Assembly (NCBI GenBank): GCA_020631675.1
Contig: JAHDGT010000045.1
Location: forward strand, 1-16,356
Length of the DNA stretch: 16,356 nt
From: Bacteroidota bacterium
GTDB taxonomy: Bacteria; Bacteroidota; Bacteroidia; Chitinophagales; UBA2359
Direction: 5' to 3'
The translations under genes were made by a program, and so were the position numbers. Shown here one piece after another: positions 6,627 through 13,029 of the stretch. Within the stretch, counting starts at the first letter, position 1, and each line of letters begins with the position of its first letter. The notes beneath the pieces are model-generated. The model did no database searches, had not been told where the DNA came from, and was given only the letters and a program-made list of their open reading frames with translations.

Positions 6627-6716
6627 TTAGCTCTGCTATACCTCGTTTTTCATGCCTTGGCTACAACTAAAATAGCTGCGCCTTAAGCTATACGCTTACT
6701 TTTGTCCAGGTACTTA
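6552..6716. mobile_element. MITE-like element with 21-bp terminal inverted repeats
   Basis: The left end (6552-6572, starting TAAGTACCCGGACAAAA) and right end (6696-6716, whose reverse complement starts TAAGTACCTGGACAAAA) are inverted repeats matching at 19 of 21 positions. Weaker complementarity continues inward: CGCTGCTT against the reverse of AAGCTATACG, TTTTAG near 6595 against CTAAAA near 6668-6673, and ATGAAAA near 6613 against TTTTTCAT near 6645-6652. The whole 165 bp is thus close to self-complementary. It has no room for a transposase, as expected for a non-autonomous element. TA occurs at both outer ends, compatible with a TA target duplication of the Tc1/mariner-IS630 kind, though TA is too short to prove this. 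Confidence 0.7.
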
Positions 6717-6797
6717 TTTAAATCTTACGCCAAATTAGGGAAAAAGTTTTATGTAAAGAGGCGGTTATCGAATTATGTCGTCAAGAGGTCTGTACAT

Positions 6798-7193
6798 TTA
6801 TTGGTAATCAATGTTCAGCAATTCAAGCGTTTGGAGATTTAGTCCGCCAACCGGCAAGTGATGTGTTTGTTGGAATTTCGTCAAACTTTGTTTCAAGTCT
6901 TCATTCATCGTTAGGGATTTATCGACACGGGCGTGCCCTCTTTCTGCTAAAGCTTCATAGACATTGAATACTAATCGGTGAGTGGCTTTATTCCTGCAGA
7001 TGACGGCCACCCATTCTCCGGTTTCATCACAGATTTCAGCAGCGAAACTTTGCTGTGTGCGTTCGTAACAAGTATTAGGGGCTGGTGCAAGCGGACCGTT
7101 GATCTTTTTTACGGGTAAACCTTGAGCATTCAGCTGTAAAGTTGATAAACAACAAAAGCAAAGAAGAGTAGTTAATGATTTTAGGATATGCAT
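6798..7193 (-). CDS. Secreted protein with peptidoglycan-binding-like C-terminus
   Basis: A 131-residue protein with a clear signal peptide (MHILKSLTTLLCFCCLSTLQLNAQ), so it is probably exported. The middle part has a cysteine pair (CYERTQQSFAAEICDETGEW and VAVIC). The C-terminal stretch, MNEDLKQSLTKFQQTHHLPV followed by GGLNLQTLELLNI, has the shape of a PG_binding_1 repeat: a helix with FQ, then LPxGxLNxxTLxxL. Cell-wall association is an inference from this motif; no enzymatic domain is present. It is divergent from the BatD-like gene with an 81-nt gap, in which no convincing promoter was seen. Confidence 0.7.
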   Translation of the reverse strand: MHILKSLTTLLCFCCLSTLQLNAQGLPVKKINGPLAPAPNTCYERTQQSFAAEICDETGEWVAVICRNKATHRLVFNVYEALAERGHARVDKSLTMNEDLKQSLTKFQQTHHLPVGGLNLQTLELLNIDYQ

Positions 7194-7274
7194 GACAAAT
7201 GGCTAAGAAATTCGATGAAGTAGTTGTGTTGAAGTTACGCGATTCTAATGCATCCTTCTTAATTTCGCTGTCAA

Positions 7275-8339
7275 ATGATCATATTGCGTACATATACTAC
7301 ATCCAGGATATTGATGTCGGTGCTAAGCATTAACTTTTTGAGTTTATTACTTGGCATATTTGTTTTCCAACTTTCTTTGAGCGCGGATAATTCGCCACCT
7401 GAGGCGACTGCCATCTTACAGCCGGCTGATTATGCGCTGATCGGAGAGACGATAGATTTGATTTTGACTTTTGAGCATGCCCCCGATCTGGAATTTGACT
7501 GGCCTAAGGTAGATACCACGGTTTTACCTAAAGCGATCGAATTGCGTGAGCTGGCAAAGCCGGATTCTATTTTTCAAGATGGGCGAGTTAAATGGAGCAG
7601 GAAGTATCAGATCAGCAGCTTTGAGGTGGGTAAACACCAGGTTCCCGCTTTTCGCTTTACTTACAGCTCAAATGGGAAGCAGGGGCAAGTAGGTACTAAA
7701 GCATTAGGACTGTCTATATCACTTCCGGACCTGAACCCTGAAGAAGACATAAAGCCCATAAAACCACCGCTGGAAGTCCCTTTTGGCTGGCAGGATGTGA
7801 AAGATATACTGCTGTCAAACATCGCGCTTGCTATTTACGGACTATTATTGATGGGTTTCATTTATTTCCGTTGGTTTAGAAAAGAGAGTGAAACCGCTGA
7901 ACATGTTGTTGTTGCGGAGCGGTCTTCTTCACCAGAAATAGTGCTTCCGCCTTATGAGATGGCTATGGGGCAGTTGAGTAGTATGTCACTGCAAAAAAGC
8001 TGGTCAAACTTATCTCCAAAAGCATACTATACTGAACTAACGGATGTGCTTAGGCATTACTTGAGTGCTAGGTTCGAGATAGATGCAGCTGAAATGACTT
8101 CGAGTGAGATATTGAAATCACTTGGTTCTATAGCTGTCAGTACGGATTTAGAGACGGATATAAGAGAAGTGCTACAGTTATCCGATTTGGTGAAATTCGC
8201 CAAAACCACTCCTAAGGAGGAAAGGATGCGTGCGGATTACGACCGTATGAGAAACTTTGTCGAGCAAACAAAGCCGGAGCGATCTAGCGAAGAGGAGCAA
8301 GCTCATGACGAAGGTCAAGACCAGAACCAAAACCAGTAA
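7275..8339 (+). CDS. BatD-like membrane-anchored protein
   Basis: A 354-residue protein. An N-terminal hydrophobic stretch (about 14-37, ending LSLSADNS) acts as a signal or anchor. A beta-rich extracytoplasmic domain follows (ATAILQPADYALIGETIDL, WSRKYQISSFEVGKHQVPAF), then a transmembrane helix at about 180-198. The cytoplasmic C-terminal domain reads SPKAYYTELTDVLRHYLSAR, AAEMTSSEIL and LSDLVKFAK, which is typical of Bacteroidota BatD/DUF4381-like proteins. In aerotolerance (Bat) operons such proteins accompany MoxR ATPases and vWA-domain proteins. Here the partner is an acyltransferase 9 nt downstream and no vWA or MoxR gene is in the window, so its client is unknown. The start could be ATG 7275 or ATG 7314 (M14, directly before the hydrophobic stretch). 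The extreme C-terminus is low-complexity and rich in Glu, Gln and Asn. Confidence 0.75.
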   Translation: MIILRTYTTSRILMSVLSINFLSLLLGIFVFQLSLSADNSPPEATAILQPADYALIGETIDLILTFEHAPDLEFDWPKVDTTVLPKAIELRELAKPDSIFQDGRVKWSRKYQISSFEVGKHQVPAFRFTYSSNGKQGQVGTKALGLSISLPDLNPEEDIKPIKPPLEVPFGWQDVKDILLSNIALAIYGLLLMGFIYFRWFRKESETAEHVVVAERSSSPEIVLPPYEMAMGQLSSMSLQKSWSNLSPKAYYTELTDVLRHYLSARFEIDAAEMTSSEILKSLGSIAVSTDLETDIREVLQLSDLVKFAKTTPKEERMRADYDRMRNFVEQTKPERSSEEEQAHDEGQDQNQNQ

Positions 8340-8348
8340 ATTGTTACG

Positions 8349-9320
8349 ATGTTTTTATCTTTTAATACAAGTGCTATGGCTATTGGAATCCTGCTTGCTA
8401 TTTCGATTTGGTTGATGATCATTATAGGGTTTTTCTGCTTGGTGGCCGTGGGGCTGGTATTTGTCCATTCCTTCTTTAACATGGGCAATGAAGATGGGGT
8501 GATAAAAGCTTCGGAAGTGAATAAGGATGGTCCCATTAAGACCGCCTTGTTGTGGGTATATACACTTTGGGCAGTAGGTACTTTTATACTTGGGCTTTTT
8601 GGTGCCTTGATAGTAGAGTTTCTGACGATACCTTGGAAGGGCGGAGAAGGGGATAAGATATTGAATCGCTACATTAACTTATGGGGTCGAGTTTGGGCTT
8701 TTATAAATGGCATAAGATGTAAGGTGATCGAAGAAGAACCTTTAGATTCTAAAGGACGATATATGTTCACCCCTAACCACACTTCTTACGGAGACATCAT
8801 CATTTTAGCCGCTGCTCTTCGACATCCTTTCACAGCTTTGGCAATGCATGAAGTGCTTAGTATCGCTTTGCTGAGCCGCCTATTCAAAAGAATCTGCGTG
8901 ATGGTGGATAGAAGTGATAAAGACAGCCGAAGAAAGAGTGTGGCGGATATGCGGATGAAAACAAATAAGGGCGTGAGTGCGGTGATTTTTCCGGAAGGAA
9001 CTTTTAATGATGCGACTAAGGAGCTAACAACCCATTTTCATACGGGTGCGTTTCGTATCGCGATCGCTTTGCAATTGGCAGTAGTACCTATAGCGATCAT
9101 ATCCGCTAGAGACTTGATGACAGATAATAAACTGCCTTTGCGCCCCTGTAGTATTACTGCTGTTTTCGCGAAGCCGATCGAAACAAGAGGTATGGATATG
9201 GATGATGTACCTGCCTTGAGGGACCGCACGCAATTAGTGATCAATAAAATCGTGTTAGAGAAGGATCCGATTTATGAGAACTTTTTAGAAGACAGACAAG
9301 AGACTTTGCCCGCTACATAA
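8349..9320 (+). CDS. PlsC-type lysophospholipid acyltransferase
   Basis: A 323-residue membrane protein. Two hydrophobic segments (about 10-40 and 66-90) precede an acyltransferase domain. Motif I is N143-H144-T-S-Y-G-D149 (HX4D, the catalytic dyad) and motif III is F214-P-E-G-T218 (substrate binding). The later VVPIAI matches motif IV. Enzymes of this family move an acyl chain onto lysophosphatidic acid or another lysolipid during phospholipid synthesis or remodelling. The exact acceptor cannot be read from the sequence. It follows the BatD-like gene after 9 nt and is likely co-transcribed with it. Its stop codon overlaps the A-tract that serves as the U-tract of the opposing terminator. Confidence 0.85.
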   Translation: MFLSFNTSAMAIGILLAISIWLMIIIGFFCLVAVGLVFVHSFFNMGNEDGVIKASEVNKDGPIKTALLWVYTLWAVGTFILGLFGALIVEFLTIPWKGGEGDKILNRYINLWGRVWAFINGIRCKVIEEEPLDSKGRYMFTPNHTSYGDIIILAAALRHPFTALAMHEVLSIALLSRLFKRICVMVDRSDKDSRRKSVADMRMKTNKGVSAVIFPEGTFNDATKELTTHFHTGAFRIAIALQLAVVPIAIISARDLMTDNKLPLRPCSITAVFAKPIETRGMDMDDVPALRDRTQLVINKIVLEKDPIYENFLEDRQETLPAT

Positions 9321-9386
9321 AAAACACCCCTTCCATGTTAGTATGCGGGTCAAAGTGCGGCAAAGACCCACAAATGGAAGAGGTGG
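9319..9386 (-). terminator. Branched terminator hairpin for the DyP peroxidase gene
   Basis: CACCCCTTCCAT (9325-9336) pairs with ATGGAAGAGGTG (9374-9385) with a single mismatch, and inside it GGGTC (9347-9351) pairs with GACCC (9365-9369). Read on the minus strand the stem is followed directly by six T residues (9324-9319), as in an intrinsic terminator. On the plus strand there is no T-run after the hairpin, so it probably serves the minus-strand gene, although a plus-strand hairpin could still protect or slow transcripts. Confidence 0.65.
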
Positions 9387-9460
9387 TAATGATTCTAAAA
9401 ATTGAATAACAAATACTAAATCAAATTCAAATCCAAACCGTTATTTATCTTGAACATGTC

Positions 9461-10990
9461 CTAGGTATCTTTACTGTACTGCTGAGAGATCCGAACAATG
9501 TTTTTCAAAAAATAGATGCTGGGGGCGAAGAAATACTCCCCACCTCTGAAACGCACATATTCTTTTAGCTGAAAATGCTTCCTACTTGGAGAATCGTATT
9601 TATCCGGCCACTTACTATTCGCATTTTCCCTATTACCGATCAAGGCGTCAGTACCAGAATCTCTGTGTATGAAATTCTGATGGTTAGCCCACTTTTGTTG
9701 TAGTTCCATGAACTGCTTGTTCACATTACTTTGATAGCAGAGGAACAGCATGCCCTTGGGTGCTTTCTCGTCCTCGATCTTACCATAAGAAGTAGAGCGG
9801 CGGACGATATAGTGATAGTATTCAGACAGTCCGTATTCTTTTTCCGCATCCCCTCTTGGGTTCATTCTTCGTATGTGCGCATGGAAAGGACAGCGATTAC
9901 CTGCGGTGTCTTTCATATAGTGAAAATCATTTTCACCACTTAATGCATTGGTCGCTTTATCACTAAGCGTTATCGGTGTTCCGTTTCTGAATCTTCCCAT
10001 TACCAATGCTGCTGCCTTTTCATGTTGATCCGCATCACCGAAAAGTTTCAGCGCCATTGCTCGCATATCTTCATTGAACGCATCCACATCTTGTTCTAAC
10101 TTTCTGAATACCAAAAAGCTGCCATAATATGGAGTGGTTTCATCTTTGTAAACAAAGGGATCTGGCGCCAATACGGTTCGTAAGGACGCCCTATGATCCC
10201 AATCTTCATGCTGAGCCCTGTTCGGGAGAACTGAATAAGCCTTTGCCGCTGCGACCTCTCCATTTTGGCCAGTCATTGAAGAGGGAATGAGCTTCAATGA
10301 TGGAGAAAAGAAATCTGGATTACTAATGTTGTCTCTAAAGCCGAAGTGCTCGATCGCCTGTTGCTCATCATTGTACAAGGTTTCCCCATTTTCTTGATGA
10401 ACGACTTTTGCCACTCCTTTTAAGCATCTTTTGATACTGGCGACTTCAGTGGCTAACAACTTTTTCCGAGTGCTGCGCTTGATCGCGGATTCCTGAAAAG
10501 GACCGCTGCCCACTAAGATCAATGCATCTATTTCTTGCTGAAAAGGACTTTCCCATTGTGAAACTTCTGGGTCGTATAGCTCTTGAATGGTCTTTTTCAT
10601 GCCCTTTTCAAAACCTTTTTCTTTCGGCCGTGAGTCGAAAGCGGAAAGAGGAAGCGACAAACGTTCATAGCCAACAGCCGATAGGAAAAAGTTGATATAG
10701 AGTCCACTGGTATGCTTGTGCTTAATACCTCTTTTGCTGCTGCATTTACCAAGTTGTTGCGCTGTTGAGCTGATTCGGGTCGCGAATTGCTGTATCCAGG
10801 CTTTGATGGCAATGAGCAGGGTTTTGTCTTCTGTATTGAAGCGAATAAAAAGTAGGGTAGTAAGGTGATCATCATGAGGCAGTATGATATTGCTCTGCAG
10901 ATTGTTGAACAAACTGCGGTAAATGGGCAATTGCTTTTGTTGAATGCCTAATTGACGAATATTTACATGGGGGTATTGTACTGCGTGCAT
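9461..10990 (-). CDS. DyP-type heme peroxidase
   Basis: A 509-residue protein of the dye-decolorizing peroxidase family, which uses heme b to oxidise varied substrates with hydrogen peroxide. Landmarks are EHFGFRDNISNPDF with the distal Asp D220, RFRNGTPITLSD, and CPFHAHIRRMNPR, in which H372 is the expected proximal heme ligand. These are followed by IVRRSTSYG (the candidate distal Arg is R398) and the C-terminal GMLFLCYQSNVNKQF. No signal peptide or Tat motif is present, so it is probably cytoplasmic unless an unusual export route applies. The canonical GxxDG motif reads GFRDN, with the final Gly replaced by Asn. The length matches the larger DyP classes. The gene is monocistronic, with a terminator hairpin downstream at 9319-9386. 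Confidence 0.9.
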   Translation of the reverse strand: MHAVQYPHVNIRQLGIQQKQLPIYRSLFNNLQSNIILPHDDHLTTLLFIRFNTEDKTLLIAIKAWIQQFATRISSTAQQLGKCSSKRGIKHKHTSGLYINFFLSAVGYERLSLPLSAFDSRPKEKGFEKGMKKTIQELYDPEVSQWESPFQQEIDALILVGSGPFQESAIKRSTRKKLLATEVASIKRCLKGVAKVVHQENGETLYNDEQQAIEHFGFRDNISNPDFFSPSLKLIPSSMTGQNGEVAAAKAYSVLPNRAQHEDWDHRASLRTVLAPDPFVYKDETTPYYGSFLVFRKLEQDVDAFNEDMRAMALKLFGDADQHEKAAALVMGRFRNGTPITLSDKATNALSGENDFHYMKDTAGNRCPFHAHIRRMNPRGDAEKEYGLSEYYHYIVRRSTSYGKIEDEKAPKGMLFLCYQSNVNKQFMELQQKWANHQNFIHRDSGTDALIGNRENANSKWPDKYDSPSRKHFQLKEYVRFRGGEYFFAPSIYFLKNIVRISQQYSKDT

Positions 10991-11091
10991 ATCAGAGAGC
11001 TATTGAGAGAGTAACTTGAAGTATATGGCTTATGAAAAGGATTTAGGGGTGGTGATGAATAGGGTTCAAAATCATTTCGTTTAGAATCTTA

Positions 11092-11128
11092 CCGACCCAA
11101 ATAGTACTTACGCGTACTAAATGGTCGG
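11092..11128. promoter_or_regulatory. Inverted repeat upstream of the DyP peroxidase gene
   Basis: CCGACC (11092-11097) pairs with GGTCGG (11123-11128), and inside it AGTAC (11103-11107) pairs with GTACT (11114-11118). It lies about 100-140 nt upstream of the peroxidase start and 65-100 nt beyond the stop of the beta-propeller gene, both on the minus strand. No T-run follows on the minus strand, so it may be an operator or RNA hairpin and not an intrinsic terminator. The rest of the 10991-11192 gap shows nothing else I can support. Confidence 0.3.
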
Positions 11129-11192
11129 CTTGATTCAATATGGAACGATCACACATAGAGATCACTTATGTATAGTGAGCTGTTGTGTTTAC

Positions 11193-12266
11193 TTAGTTGA
11201 AAGGCTCGATCTTACTAGTGGCGGTATTGAATTCATACCTGACTAAGGAGCTTACCAGTATCGGGCTATTGAGATTTAACTCTGCCAAATGGGGTGGGTT
11301 GTCTCCCCAAATGCTCATCCATAACTTATTGTTCGCAGCATCGAGCTCTAGGTTATAGATTTTGTACGTGCCTAAGCGAGGGCGTTGAACACGCACCCAA
11401 TTAGAAGTAGAAGTACTCATGTTTTTACGATATAGCCCTTGGTCGGTACCCGCATAGTAAAAAGTCTGCCCTTGGCCATTGGTCGTTTCTACTAGGTCAT
11501 AGACTTCCTTACCGTCTAGTTTATTATCCCAGCTATTATTAGCCGCATCATAGGTGTTTACACCATCAACAGTACAAGCATGTATATTGCCGTTGGATGT
11601 TCTTACCAGTCTGTGAATATCTTTTTGGTCAGTGACGCCACTCAAGGTGCCTGTGACTTGCCATATACCTGTACCGATACGGTATTTCACTTCTTTACCT
11701 GTGCTGATCCAATACTCGGTCTTGCCTTTGTCATTCTCAAAAACCAGTAGGTTTTTTATGGTCTTTCTCGGATAAGGTTCATGTGGGTCACTTATATTGT
11801 AAAGCGTGCTCTGTAGTGTTAAGTGATAGCTTCCTGCAGCTTCGGTATAACCAGATAGGTCATAAGCGGTACCGATGTATAATAAACGGTCGGTTCTTTT
11901 GTCGTTTCTTCCTAGCGAAGCAACTCTATTAGACGTTAAACCACCAGGGGACTCTTGGATGTGAGCAACCACGTTTGCAGGTGGGTCTGTGTTAATGATG
12001 ATTAATCCAGGACTGTATGTACCAACGATCACATCAGGTGGATTGGTAATGGATTTTGTCATATCTTCGATGGTGTCAAAGCCATCTTGAATGCTATTGT
12101 CCAAATGGTCATAGTGAAGAAAGTCTGCTCCTGCGTTTGGATCCACATTGATGACAAAAAGTCCTTCAAGTGCTTGTGGAGTACCAGTTGTTGAACTATT
12201 AAAACTGGTTAATAGCTTTTTATTAGGTGCGTTGTAAAAAAGTGTACGTGGTCTTAATCCGCCCAT
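11193..12266 (-). CDS. Beta-propeller-like protein of unknown function
   Basis: A 357-residue protein rich in Asn, Thr, Gly and aromatic residues with blade-like repeats. Examples are IHRLVRTSNGNIHACTVDGV then NTYD, VYDLVETTNGQGQTFYYAGT then DQGLY, and IYNLELDAANNKLWMSIWGD. These resemble the two-component-regulator propeller (Reg_prop) pattern IxxLxxDxxGxxWxGTxxGL. Earlier blades are less regular (LLYIGTAYDLSGY, EYWISTGKEVKYRIGTG). No signal peptide, membrane segment, kinase or sorting tail is visible, and an in-frame TAA lies four codons before the ATG at 12266. The protein is therefore either cytoplasmic or a truncated remnant of a larger secreted propeller protein. No specific ligand can be proposed. 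Confidence 0.65.
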   Translation of the reverse strand: MGGLRPRTLFYNAPNKKLLTSFNSSTTGTPQALEGLFVINVDPNAGADFLHYDHLDNSIQDGFDTIEDMTKSITNPPDVIVGTYSPGLIIINTDPPANVVAHIQESPGGLTSNRVASLGRNDKRTDRLLYIGTAYDLSGYTEAAGSYHLTLQSTLYNISDPHEPYPRKTIKNLLVFENDKGKTEYWISTGKEVKYRIGTGIWQVTGTLSGVTDQKDIHRLVRTSNGNIHACTVDGVNTYDAANNSWDNKLDGKEVYDLVETTNGQGQTFYYAGTDQGLYRKNMSTSTSNWVRVQRPRLGTYKIYNLELDAANNKLWMSIWGDNPPHLAELNLNSPILVSSLVRYEFNTATSKIEPFN

Positions 12267-12668
12267 GGAAGTAGTTTATTTTTAAAGAGTGATATAATTT
12301 GTTTGCTTTCGATACCACAAATATGCTTTGACCTTATAATTAATTCGTGGGAATAAATGCCGATTTTTACCTTTTCAATCGACCTTTTTTAGACTTATAT
12401 TCCTTCAATAGGAGCATGTTAATGTATATGTTTTAGGGTATGTTTATTATTTAAAAAATTAAAAATCAGTTCATTAAGTTGCTTTTTGCTGTTCTATGGC
12501 ATCTGTCTTAATTCTCTACTTTTTGTTCGTTTTTGCAAGTTTTTTCCCGCTTTTTTCACTTGATGTGTTTTTTCGATTTTTTTTATGAATAAAGTGTAAA
12601 TTTGTTGTAACAGTATTTCAAGCTGATGAACTGGGTTTTCAAATGACTTTAAATCAGTTCGATATTAG
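12267..12668. other. AT-rich intergenic stretch without genes
   Basis: This is the space between the divergent propeller gene and copy B of the structured repeat. It is markedly AT-rich, with several T-tracts (around 12541-12585), and I found no plausible coding frame. Apart from the weak promoter candidate at 12597-12604 and a near-match CATATTTG (minus strand, about 12318-12325) to the -7 box, I see nothing specific. Confidence 0.5.
12597..12604 (+). promoter_or_regulatory. Candidate -7 box for the structured leader and helical protein
   Basis: TAAATTTG matches the Bacteroidota -7 consensus TAnnTTTG at every fixed position. The region 19-23 nt upstream is a T-rich tract without a clean TTG, so only half of the promoter is convincing. 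If used, transcription would begin near 12611 and produce a leader of about 420 nt. That leader would contain copy B of the repeat and the inverted repeat at 12802-12915 before the gene at 13030. Confidence 0.3.
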
Positions 12669-12800
12669 GCAAGGGATAGCAGTGGTAATGAAGCTGATGA
12701 ATGCGCCCTGGCTGGCGGCATAGCGGGGCTGATCAGAGGAAGACACCGCTATGCCTGCCAGACAGCAGCAGGCATTAGCTGAATTTTAACGGATAGCCCG
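12669..12800 (+). repeat. 132-bp structured repeat, copy B (candidate RNA element)
   Basis: Same length and register as copy A at 3862-3993. The inner stem pairs 12708-12726 with 12746-12765, with the same bulged T (12756) and one mismatch (12711/12762). The outer stem pairs 12692-12699 (AGCTGATG) with 12773-12780 (CATTAGCT), with one G/T wobble. The junctions AATGCGCC and CAGCAGG and the flanks GCAAGGGATAG and AACGGATAGCCCG are identical to copy A. Stem bases that differ from copy A mostly change on both sides so that pairing is kept. It lies upstream of, and in the same orientation as, the gene at 13030. Confidence 0.7.
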
Positions 12801-12801
12801 A

Positions 12802-12915
12802 CCCCGCTTTGATTGCCGCTGTATGAAGTTTGAAAGTATGGATCTATTTTGTTGCGGTAGCTTATGACCGTGATGATCGCATTCGCGTGATTGAAAGCGG
12901 CAGTCAATTGCGGGG
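12802..12915 (+). repeat. Imperfect long inverted repeat in the leader of the 551-residue gene
   Basis: The arm 12802-12820 (CCCCGC, then TTTGATTGCCGCT) pairs with 12896-12915 (AGCGGCAGTCAA, then TTGCGGGG). This gives about 18 base pairs with a small internal loop, enclosing about 75 nt. The last GGGG of the right arm (12912-12915) can instead pair with CCCC at 12919-12922 across an ATG loop, giving two mutually exclusive structures. It begins one base after copy B ends and lies 115 nt before the start codon. It could be a regulatory leader or the terminal repeats of a decayed insertion. Confidence 0.4.
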
Positions 12916-13029
12916 ATGCCCCCTATTGATAGAAATCAGATTAATATTGGTCCCCCCCAAAAAAGGTACATTTACGAATGAGATCGTAAGGTGTGCGTTT
13001 GCCGTATGGGTGATTAAACGTATTCAGCA

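Noticed and set aside
7260..7267. TAATTTCG as a -7 box for the BatD-like gene
   Set aside because: It matches only 7 of 8 positions, has no TTG at 17-23 nt upstream and lies too close to the ATG at 7275.
12541..12604. Replication or partition origin suggested by AT-rich, T-tract sequence
   Set aside because: No DnaA-box cluster, iterons or replication genes accompany it; the AT-richness fits an ordinary intergenic region.
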